From positions 1 through 17,396 of the forward strand of contig JAQUFI010000025.1 of the NCBI GenBank assembly GCA_028684735.1: a stretch of 17,396 bases of DNA, written 5' to 3'. The notes beneath the pieces were generated by a model, which worked only from the letters and a program-made list of their open reading frames with translations, searched no databases and was not told where the DNA came from. Shown piece after piece: positions 7,611 through 13,502 of the stretch. Positions within the stretch are counted from its first letter, which is position 1. Every line of letters starts with the position of its first letter. The stretch is from Bacilli bacterium (GTDB lineage: Bacteria > Bacillota_I > Bacilli_A > RF39 > UBA660). A program made the translations under genes and the position numbers.

Positions 7611-7663
7611 TTATCTACCTTTCCTCTTATTTTATTACTTTTTTAAATTTGTTATTTTTTTAT

Positions 7664-9367
7664 TTAAATATAAATATTTACATAAATTAATTCCTTTACT
7701 CTATTATAACTACCTTTATAATGTAATGAAAAATATCTCCCAACATCATCCTTATTTAATGCTAGTCGTGTAAGTAGTGTTCTCTCTTTTGTTAAATCTA
7801 TTTTATCATTAAATAAATTTAAATACCACTCAATGTGACTTTCTTTTATTTTTATATAATCTACAAACTCTTTTAAAAATTCATCCGTTATATCGTCATC
7901 AAAAGATCTATATGATTTCTTTATAACTTGTTTTAGCATTTTAATTTTTTCTTTAACATTTTCTTTTGTAATAGGCTCTTCAAACTCATTTTCTTTTATT
8001 AATATATCTGTTTCCTTTTTTTCATTATCTAGCTCCTCTTTCTTTTTTATAAAATCTTCTTTAGCTAAAAGTCCATTAATATAAAGTTCCAATAACCTAT
8101 CTTGTTTCTCTTTAATATTTTTTATTGTATTTAAATAAATATTTACTTTATTTGTTTCTTCATAATTTGTATTTGCCTCTGATATTGATTTATCTATTAA
8201 GTTATTAGCTATTTTAATAATTCTATTTTGATCTCTCCATAAAATTTCAAAAATATGAAAAGCAATGCATTTTAATTTCCACTCTTGTATTATTGGAATA
8301 TTGCATGAATCTGTAGTTTCTAATCCTTTACTCTCTCTATACCTTTTTGAACCATATTTTTTCTGAGTGTAACACTGATAACAATAAACTTTAGAGCCAT
8401 CACCTCTAGTGTGATAAATTCTTTTATTAAAAGTTGAACCACAATCACAAACTAGTTTTTCTACAAATGCCGATGAAGGCATTTGACCATTTTGTATAGT
8501 TTGCTCTTTTATTGTTTTTGATTTTTTTTCTAAAATCTTTGATACTTTTTGAAAATCTTCTTTAGATATTATAGGAACATGTCTTCCCTCTATTATTACT
8601 TGTTCTACTTGCCCTTCATTTTTTACTGATTTTTGTTCTAAATAATCTGGCACATATGCTTTTCGATAAACTATAGTTCCTGAATAAAACGGGTTTCTTA
8701 GTACATGAAATATACTCGTTGCATTCCACTTTTTCAATCCAGTTGCAGTTAGATAACCTCTTTTTTCTAATTCTATTTTTATTTTTGGAGTTCCTATACC
8801 TTCTAAATATAATTTATAAATTAATTTTACTATTTCAGCTTGTTTCTCATTTACAACCATTTCACTGCCAACTCGATCATATCCTAAAATATTTCCAGTT
8901 CCATAGAATATACCATTTTTATAAGATATCATTTGTCCTGCTTTTACTCTCATAGAAGTCTTTTTAGATTCGTTTTGAGCAAGTGTTGCCATTATAGTTA
9001 ATCTTAATTCTCCATCTTCATCATTTGATGTCCAGATATTATCATCAACAAAATAAACTTCGACACCTAGTTTTTTTAAGTTTCTTGTTTCTTGTAATGC
9101 ATCAACCGTATTTCTTGCAAATCTTGACACTTCTCTTGTTATTATTAAATCAAAGCATCCTTTTTCTGCATCTGCAATCATTCTTAAGAAGTTAGGTCTT
9201 TTTCTAGTAGAAGTACCAGTGATTCCTTCATCGATATATCTTTTATACAATTCCCATTCAGGATGTTTTAATAATAGTTCATCATAATACTGAATCTGAT
9301 TTTCTAATGCTGATAATTGGGCTTCATGTTCAGTTGATACTCTTGCATATATTGATACTCTTTTCAT
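7664..9367 (-). CDS. Large serine recombinase (integrase)
   Basis: This 567-residue site-specific recombinase would integrate and excise DNA through a covalent Ser-DNA link. The N-terminal resolvase domain has YARVS with catalytic Ser11 (Arg9 adjacent), the REVSRFARN motif (78-86) and TIMATLAQNESKKTSMRV (124-141). A recombinase domain follows (about 155-260; GYDR, VLRNPFYSG). Then comes a zinc-ribbon-like region with CDC (307-309) and CYQC (329-332), and a Lys/Glu-rich coiled coil (about 400-462), ending near residue 567. This is the full large-serine layout. AAAGGAG lies 8 bases before the ATG. It is the last gene of a minus-strand set and its C-terminus points at the presumed element end, about 50 bases away. 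It appears intact. Confidence 0.93.
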   Translation of the reverse strand: MKRVSIYARVSTEHEAQLSALENQIQYYDELLLKHPEWELYKRYIDEGITGTSTRKRPNFLRMIADAEKGCFDLIITREVSRFARNTVDALQETRNLKKLGVEVYFVDDNIWTSNDEDGELRLTIMATLAQNESKKTSMRVKAGQMISYKNGIFYGTGNILGYDRVGSEMVVNEKQAEIVKLIYKLYLEGIGTPKIKIELEKRGYLTATGLKKWNATSIFHVLRNPFYSGTIVYRKAYVPDYLEQKSVKNEGQVEQVIIEGRHVPIISKEDFQKVSKILEKKSKTIKEQTIQNGQMPSSAFVEKLVCDCGSTFNKRIYHTRGDGSKVYCYQCYTQKKYGSKRYRESKGLETTDSCNIPIIQEWKLKCIAFHIFEILWRDQNRIIKIANNLIDKSISEANTNYEETNKVNIYLNTIKNIKEKQDRLLELYINGLLAKEDFIKKKEELDNEKKETDILIKENEFEEPITKENVKEKIKMLKQVIKKSYRSFDDDITDEFLKEFVDYIKIKESHIEWYLNLFNDKIDLTKERTLLTRLALNKDDVGRYFSLHYKGSYNRVKELIYVNIYI

Positions 9368-9409
9368 CTTAGGTACTCCTTTCTAATTTATTAAAGTATA
9401 CGTCAAATA

Positions 9410-9556
9410 TTAAGCGTCTTTTAGGATACGATTGGCTTCCTCTATTGCTTTATCAAATTCTTCTTTAGATATTAAATTTTTATTATAAAGCATTCTTATT
9501 AATGTTAATGCTAACTTTGTATTTAAATTATCTTGCTCTTGTTTAGTAAATTCCAT
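9410..9556 (-). CDS. Small 48-residue protein upstream of the recombinase
   Basis: ATG at 9556 has a strong GGAGG 5 bases upstream, and the frame runs to TAA at 9410. The protein is MEFTKQEQ..., then TLIRMLYNKNLISKEEFDKA (residues 18-37), then a charged helix. The second half resembles the short helical SHOCT-like motif seen at the ends of many small mobile-element proteins; this is pattern recognition only. It starts just downstream of a terminator and ends 42 bases before the recombinase ATG, so it may be co-transcribed with the recombinase. Its function is unknown; an accessory role in recombination is possible but unsupported. Confidence 0.65.
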   Translation of the reverse strand: MEFTKQEQDNLNTKLALTLIRMLYNKNLISKEEFDKAIEEANRILKDA

Positions 9557-9568
9557 ATCTTCCTCCAT

Positions 9569-9596
9569 AAAAAAACACATACGATAGTATGCGTTT
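9569..9596 (-). terminator. Intrinsic terminator after the 139-residue gene
   Basis: On the minus strand AAACGCATAC, loop TATC and GTATGTGTTT make a 10-bp stem with one G-U pair, followed by a run of T (A7 on the plus strand at 9569-9575). It lies 16 bases after the stop of the 139-residue gene and just before the RBS of the 48-residue gene. Confidence 0.8.
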
Positions 9597-9612
9597 AGTT
9601 TATTCTTAACTT

Positions 9613-10032
9613 TTATTTATATTTATTTACAATTATATATAGTTTTTCTTTATCTAACGATTCATATAATCCGAAGAATTTGACATTGTTATTTGATCTT
9701 GAAAAACCTTCATATTTATTTTTAACTTTAATATTTTCCTCATTAACTCCATCACTAAATTCTTTTCTATATTTTTTTGAATATCTCCATTTAACATGAT
9801 TATCTAGTTCTATAGGTGCATTTTCATTTCTCAAAACATATTTATCAGATACTTTAATTAAATCATTAATACTATTTATTTTATCTAACTCCATGCTATT
9901 TAAATCAATTGTATAATATCCTTCAACTTTCTTTTTCATAAGAGAATATTCATAATTATATTCATGTACTATTTTCTGTATTCTTTTTATTTCTTCTCTT
10001 TTTTTATACCTATCTCTTAATGAGTCATTCAT
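9613..10032 (-). CDS. Hypothetical protein, 139 residues
   Basis: I do not recognise this protein. It has no membrane segment or signal peptide. Residues 1-35 are highly charged and probably helical (DSLRDRYKKREEIKRIQK). The rest mixes charged and aromatic residues, including DNHVKWRYSKKYRKEF (about 77-92) and a C-terminal KFFGLYESLDKEKLYIIVN. A purine-rich AAAGGAG lies 6 bases before the ATG at 10032. It follows the ArpU-like gene by about 40 bases and is followed by a clear terminator, so it ends a transcription unit. The strong RBS and terminator support a real gene; the context suggests a mobile-element function. Confidence 0.65.
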   Translation of the reverse strand: MNDSLRDRYKKREEIKRIQKIVHEYNYEYSLMKKKVEGYYTIDLNSMELDKINSINDLIKVSDKYVLRNENAPIELDNHVKWRYSKKYRKEFSDGVNEENIKVKNKYEGFSRSNNNVKFFGLYESLDKEKLYIIVNKYK

Positions 10033-10074
10033 ACGATTCTCCTTTCCTTTCCTTTATTTTATCATTTTTATACT

Positions 10075-10506
10075 TTATTTTTCTACTGCTACACCAATAA
10101 TTAACGCAAACTTAATTACAGCACTTGCTTTTATATGATGTACTTTATCTATTCCACATCTAAATTGCTTTGTAAAAGTTTCTATTCTTTCATTATTAAT
10201 TAAATGTCCTTTAAAAAATTCTACTTCATACCTAGATAAACTTAATAAAAACATTTCAATTTCATCCATTTTAGTTTTATACTTTTCTGCATATTCCTCT
10301 TTTAGAATTAAATATTTCTCTATACTAGATTCATTGTTCTTTGATGATTGAACTTGTATATCAAATATTCTAATAGCGGTTGAAGGTGGCATTATATTCA
10401 TATACTTATATTTAATCAAGACTAGTTCTTCTAAATATTCTTCAACATTTCTCTTTGTTTTAGGATAATCAAACGTCTCAATTAATTTTAAACTTAATAA
10501 TTCCAT
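10075..10506 (-). CDS. ArpU/sigma-like phage-type transcriptional regulator
   Basis: This is a 143-residue protein from ATG 10506. An in-frame ATG at 10518 is part of the GGAGG box that serves 10506. The N-terminal half is helical and charged. The C-terminal part, LLSLSRYEVEFFKGHLINNE (from about residue 86) then FTKQFRCGIDKVHHIKASAV, looks like a sigma region 4-type helix-turn-helix as in ArpU/RinA-like late regulators of phages and related elements. I assign the family by pattern, not by search. Its place in the gene set upstream of the recombinase fits a regulator of the element. An alternative is a small DNA-binding protein of another family. Confidence 0.6.
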   Translation of the reverse strand: MELLSLKLIETFDYPKTKRNVEEYLEELVLIKYKYMNIMPPSTAIRIFDIQVQSSKNNESSIEKYLILKEEYAEKYKTKMDEIEMFLLSLSRYEVEFFKGHLINNERIETFTKQFRCGIDKVHHIKASAVIKFALIIGVAVEK

Positions 10507-10522
10507 ACTTACCTCCATAGAA

Positions 10523-10559
10523 AAAGAAGAGATTACTATTCCTAAGTTATCTCTTCTTT
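10523..10559 (-). terminator. Long hairpin, attenuator or terminator, before the ArpU-like gene
   Basis: An 11-bp perfect stem (10523-10533 with 10549-10559) has a 15-base loop containing a further 3-bp match. On the minus strand it is followed by a run of five T. It lies between the 38-residue frame, whose stop codon is in the loop, and the RBS of the ArpU-like gene. Either a terminator or a translation-sensitive attenuator would fit. Confidence 0.6.
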
Positions 10560-10658
10560 CATTATTTTTTTTAATCTACTTTTAGGGTCGCAAATCCCTT
10601 GGCATTTTTTCTGTTCTCTCAGTTTTTTGCAAGGATCTAATAAATAAAACTTTATCAT
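10542..10658 (-). CDS. Tiny Cys-containing protein, 38 residues
   Basis: An ATG at 10658 opens a frame of 38 codons ending in TAG at 10542. The protein begins MIKFYLLDPCKK, carries KKCQGICDP (about residues 17-25) and ends in a basic helix. Three cysteines (10, 19, 23) could bind a metal or form a disulfide. It is the first possible gene after the strong promoter at 10712-10739. The region GGAAGTGG, 5-12 bases upstream, is only a modest RBS. Its stop lies inside the loop of the 10523-10559 hairpin, as in leader-peptide arrangements, although the protein is not enriched in one amino acid. Function is unknown. Confidence 0.45.
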   Translation of the reverse strand: MIKFYLLDPCKKLREQKKCQGICDPKSRLKKIMKEEIT

Positions 10659-10711
10659 AACAACCACTTCCAATCATAATCTCAAGTGATGAAACATATA
10701 AATTAGTTGTT

Positions 10712-10739
10712 ATTATATAGAGTTTTCCCTAAATGTCAA
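10712..10739 (-). promoter_or_regulatory. Near-consensus promoter of the recombinase-side gene set
   Basis: On the minus strand TTGACA (10734-10739), a 16-base spacer and TATAAT (10712-10717) match both sigma-70/A hexamers perfectly. It drives leftward transcription into the 38-residue frame and the ArpU-like and 139-residue genes, possibly reaching the recombinase. Confidence 0.75.
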
Positions 10740-10769
10740 ATATTTTCCAAAAAAAGCAACTGACTAATT

Positions 10770-10798
10770 TTGTCAATTACTTGATTTAATCATATTTT
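10770..10798 (+). promoter_or_regulatory. Possible orphan plus-strand promoter
   Basis: TTGTCA (10770-10775), a 17-base spacer and TATTTT (10793-10798) would fire rightwards into the G-rich stretch, where no plus-strand gene follows. If active it would make a short non-coding or antisense RNA running against the end of the 104-residue gene. In AT-rich DNA this could be chance. Confidence 0.25.
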
Positions 10799-10832
10799 AT
10801 CATATCAACAGGGGAATACAAGTAGGGAAATT

Positions 10833-10868
10833 CATATGGATTTAGGGGTGGATTTACCCATGGGTTTA
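10833..10868. repeat. Three degenerate 12-bp tandem units with a 10-bp palindrome
   Basis: The units CATATGGATTTA (10833-10844), GGGGTGGATTTA (10845-10856) and CCCATGGGTTTA (10857-10868) share TGG(A/G)TTTA at the same register. The perfect palindrome ACCCATGGGT (10856-10865) spans the last junction. The helical-turn-like spacing suggests protein binding, as in iterons, operators or recombinase accessory sites. Confidence 0.45.
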
Positions 10869-10884
10869 TGGGGGTAAAATGTGC

Positions 10885-10913
10885 ATCAAACCCTTTTAAA
10901 TAAAGGCTTTGAT
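10885..10913 (-). terminator. Weak hairpin at the end of the 104-residue gene
   Basis: A 12-bp stem with one C-C mismatch (10885-10896 with 10902-10913) has a 5-base loop and overlaps the TAA of the 104-residue gene. No clear T run follows on either strand, so it may protect the RNA 3' end or be a poor terminator. Confidence 0.35.
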
Positions 10914-11210
10914 AATATCATCTAAATTAGTACTTTCAATAAATTTTTTATTTTTAAAATATTCGTTTTGAGCATCAATTTCACTACTAAATACATAATA
11001 ATTAAATGGACACGCTATTTCATTAACCGTCTTAATATAAATATATGTTTCATAGATATTCTTTTCTATTACTTTATTTAAAACACAACCAACGAATATA
11101 TCATTTAAGTTTATTTTATAACTTAATAATAATTCCCTATCTAAAGAATCATCTAAAGTATTTTTAAATGTTTTATTTTGTAATTGTTCTATTATTGAAT
11201 AGTTATCCAT
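10896..11210 (-). CDS. Hypothetical protein, 104 residues, with its own promoter
   Basis: I do not recognise this protein. From ATG 11210 (AGGTGG 5 bases upstream; an earlier in-frame GTG is part of that RBS) it encodes 104 residues with no membrane segment. It begins MDNYSIIEQLQNKTFKNTLD, has a middle part with alternating hydrophobic residues (NIYETYIYIKTVNEIACPFNYYVF, about residues 51-74) and ends in an acidic helix with STNLDDIIKAF. The composition suggests a small soluble alpha/beta protein. It lies directly downstream of the restriction genes but has a promoter of its own, so it may be expressed when they are not. A modulator or immunity-type role is speculation. Confidence 0.65.
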   Translation of the reverse strand: MDNYSIIEQLQNKTFKNTLDDSLDRELLLSYKINLNDIFVGCVLNKVIEKNIYETYIYIKTVNEIACPFNYYVFSSEIDAQNEYFKNKKFIESTNLDDIIKAFI

Positions 11211-11247
11211 TATTACCACCTCTTACAACGTGTATCAAGTAGTTAGT

Positions 11248-11275
11248 ATTATAATTGTTTTTTAATATAAATCAA
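11248..11275 (-). promoter_or_regulatory. Promoter of the 104-residue gene
   Basis: On the minus strand TTGATT (11270-11275), a 16-base spacer and a perfect TATAAT (11248-11253) lie immediately after the DUF1524 frame ends. The start site would be about 30 bases upstream of the 104-residue ATG. Confidence 0.55.
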
Positions 11276-11279
11276 TTAG

Positions 11280-11819
11280 TTATTTAAATAAACCTTCATC
11301 TTCAACATACTTAATAAATGAATCAATAATTTCTTTATTTCTAGATATAATATCTTCTTCAAAGAAATTATTATATCTTTCATCTATTGATAAGAGATCT
11401 TCAATTTTGGTTCCTTCAATATGTTTTCCTTTATCGCTCATATAACCTTTATATTTTTTTACTTTATCTTCAAACCTATAGTCAGATACTCTTATATTAA
11501 TGGTTTTCTCTAATATTGATTTATTACCTAATCTTTCTAGGTTTCTTATATCTGATAATTCTCCATCAAAGTCCACTCTATTTTTAGCGTATACATGTTC
11601 TATTTCTAAAGTATCACTTAAAGATAATATTTGTTGATTTTGATTATTAAATGCATGCCATACTAATATTGATTTAGTTATTGGTCTTCTATTATAAAAT
11701 GAGAAATTATATAAATCTTTTGTAACTGCTTCTTTATCAAATCTATATTTTTCAAAAGTCACTGCTTGATTGTTAGTTATATTAATCATTTCGTCATAGA
11801 TAGGAGTTCTAATCTTCAT
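11280..11819 (-). pseudogene. DUF1524 (HNH-like) half of a split GmrSD-type restriction gene
   Basis: This 179-residue frame matches the C-terminal DUF1524 part of DUF262/DUF1524 proteins, the GmrSD-like group that cuts modified or foreign DNA. Visible are TPIYDEMINI (5-14), FYNRRPITKSILVW (41-54), the His-containing nuclease core IEHVYAKN (73-80) and NLERLGNK...NIRVSDYRF (93-116). Its ATG at 11819 lies inside the last codons of the DUF262 frame (11-base overlap, +1 shift), has a stop codon two codons upstream in frame, and has no RBS. In fused relatives I expect a further stretch of helix before TPIYDEM, so a small deletion with frameshift is likely. A translationally coupled two-protein system is the alternative. 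Confidence 0.7.
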
Positions 11820-12945
11820 CTTTTAATAATCCATCACTATCTTTATTAGTCATAAAATAAACAGATAAGAAATATGTCCACATACTGTTAGGGGCAAAAT
11901 TTAATATATATAACTGCTTTAATACTCTATCACTGAATCTTTCTCTTTCTTGATTAGATATATCTGACCAAAAGTTAGATAGCTCAATTAGATTATTAAT
12001 TATATAATCATTTTTTAATAATTTATAAGAATCTCTTTCATAAAACTTTCTTAAAGCTTCAGTTGTAGAAGATTTTATTCCTAACTTAGCACGTTCATAG
12101 TACATGTATTTTGTAAATAATTCATCCATAGAAGTACCTGATGAAGAGTTAAAAATCTTTTCAGTTATTTCTTCTAATGATTTCCAGGTTTTAATGAATG
12201 ATTCTTTTTCATTCTTATCACTATAGTATTTATAAAATTGAGCTTTAAATATATCAGCATCTGACAAAGGAAGACCTCTATCATTTAATGTAGAGAAAAT
12301 TCTAAGTGCTGTATTTTGATCATCAGCCTCAATTGGTAATAAAATACAATTATTTAATATTCTAGCTGGCAAGTGAGAAAAATAACTTGGATATTCTTGT
12401 AAGAACTCTTTAATTCTTTCTTGAAAGAATCTATAATTTTCTGCATATTTACTTCTCATAGTTAAAGGTGCTTCACCAGTATTTAATATATGTAAAAATT
12501 CATCTTTATCATTATCAGTAGCAACTTCAGAATCAATTTTTAATTGAGTTTTATCTGCTTTACCAAATTCATCTGTTTTCCAAATACAACTTTCAATTAG
12601 TTCTTTTGTTCTAACTGAATTCTCATCTTTCATATTTTGAAATCCTACGTGAAATGCTCTTAATAATAACATTAAAGTGGTAAGTCTTTGTTGACCATCA
12701 ATTACTTCTAGTTTTCCAAATTCATTACTAAAAGTTACTATTGGTCCTAAATAATACTCATCATCATTATTAAACTTTGTAGCATCACTTTCTGGTATTG
12801 CAAAATCAAAAATATCTTCCCACAATGTTTGGCATTCTTCATCAGTCCAAGCATATGGTCTTTGATAGTCAGGTATTAAGAAATCTGCTTTCTTGTTACC
12901 GAATAGTAATTTTATATTTTTTTGATCAACATTTAATTTTGACAT
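11809..12945 (-). CDS. DUF262 (GmrS-like ParB-fold) half of the split restriction gene
   Basis: This 378-residue frame carries the DUF262 domain, a ParB/Srx-like nucleotidase fold that in GmrSD/BrxU-like enzymes uses NTP hydrolysis to control nuclease action. Motifs are IPDYQRPYAW (24-33), YLGPIV (65-70), VIDGQQRLTTL (81-91) and IFSTLNDRGLPLSDADIFK (216-234), followed by an alpha-helical linker. It stops after GLLKDED, exactly where the DUF1524 frame takes over in another phase. AGGAG precedes the ATG by about 8 bases. It starts 28 bases after the HsdR fragment, on the same strand as hsdR. The domain motifs are intact, so the N-terminal protein could still be made, but nuclease activity would need the separate downstream frame. 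Confidence 0.8.
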   Translation of the reverse strand: MSKLNVDQKNIKLLFGNKKADFLIPDYQRPYAWTDEECQTLWEDIFDFAIPESDATKFNNDDEYYLGPIVTFSNEFGKLEVIDGQQRLTTLMLLLRAFHVGFQNMKDENSVRTKELIESCIWKTDEFGKADKTQLKIDSEVATDNDKDEFLHILNTGEAPLTMRSKYAENYRFFQERIKEFLQEYPSYFSHLPARILNNCILLPIEADDQNTALRIFSTLNDRGLPLSDADIFKAQFYKYYSDKNEKESFIKTWKSLEEITEKIFNSSSGTSMDELFTKYMYYERAKLGIKSSTTEALRKFYERDSYKLLKNDYIINNLIELSNFWSDISNQERERFSDRVLKQLYILNFAPNSMWTYFLSVYFMTNKDSDGLLKDED

Positions 12946-12973
12946 TTAATAATCTCCTATCTTTATATTTAAT

Positions 12974-13429
12974 TTAATTATTTGAATATTTTAGTTCTGC
13001 TTGTTTAATTACTTTATCAACAGCACCTTCTCTTTTTACTGGTGGGTAATCATATTTAATAAGTAATCTTCTTATATTACTTCTAATTCTTGCTCTAGCA
13101 TCTTCTCTTTTAAAAGCATCTAATGTAAGATTTTCATTTATAAGTTCTACAAGTTCTTTTGCTATTTTTACTAATGTTTCATCTTGCATTAGTTTCTTTA
13201 TTTCGGGATCATTACCTAATGCATCAAAGAATGCTTTTTCTTCTGGAGATAAATCATATTCATTCCCAGCGGATATTTCTTCTTCTATTTCTTTTTTTAA
13301 TTTGATCATTTCTTCTATAACTTTTTCAATATCAGCAACATTTGTTCTCTCGTTATACATGGCAACAATTTTATTAAATTTTACAGAAAACTTTTCTTGT
13401 AAGGTTATATTTATTTTTTGGATTGTCAA
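12974..13429 (-). pseudogene. 5'-truncated C-terminal fragment of a second type I HsdR (DUF3387)
   Basis: These 151 codons match the extreme C-terminus (DUF3387) of one HsdR subfamily: FNKIVAMYNERTNVADIEKV (18-37), an acidic helix, LSPEEKAFFDALGND, LVKIAKELVE, NLTLDAFKREDARARIR and LLIKYDYPPVK. There is no nuclease or helicase part, no ATG before residue 24 and no RBS; the frame opens with TTG directly after an in-frame TAA. The full-length HsdR just upstream already has a different, complete C-terminus, so this is not its missing end. I read it as the remnant of an older type I locus replaced by the present one. It could survive as a small protein only by unusual initiation. Confidence 0.75.
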
Positions 13430-13502
13430 CAGTTATTTAGACAGTTTTTATCCGAAAGAATTTAAGCATTTAATATTTTGTAATTAACTGGTGTATCATA
13501 GT

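Larger units (their letters stand above)
10740..10895. other. Gene-free control region of the element
   Basis: Together with the promoter and leader down to 10659, this is about 240 bases without a supportable gene. The frames on both strands are under 15 codons and lack RBSs. It holds an inverted repeat TGAC-N7-GTCA around 10760-10774, a possible plus-strand promoter, and an unusually G-rich (plus strand) stretch from 10811 to 10874 with 12-bp units and a palindrome. It has the look of a regulatory or recombination site rather than a decayed gene. Confidence 0.5.

Noticed and set aside
7585..7773. Plus-strand frame with a very hydrophobic, Phe/Leu/Tyr-rich product
   Set aside because: It is an artefact of the T-rich DNA at the recombinase 3' end, overlaps the recombinase, and has no RBS.
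9613..10506. Complete prophage
   Set aside because: The ArpU-like regulator and integrase-type recombinase are phage-like, but no capsid, terminase, tail or lysis gene is present in the window.
13302..13487. Plus-strand frame over the start of the HsdR fragment
   Set aside because: It is a shadow of conserved DUF3387 coding sequence with no RBS or recognisable motif.
13430..13502. Short frame MLKFFRIKTV between hsdR and the HsdR fragment
   Set aside because: Ten codons, no RBS and no recognisable family; treated as junction DNA.
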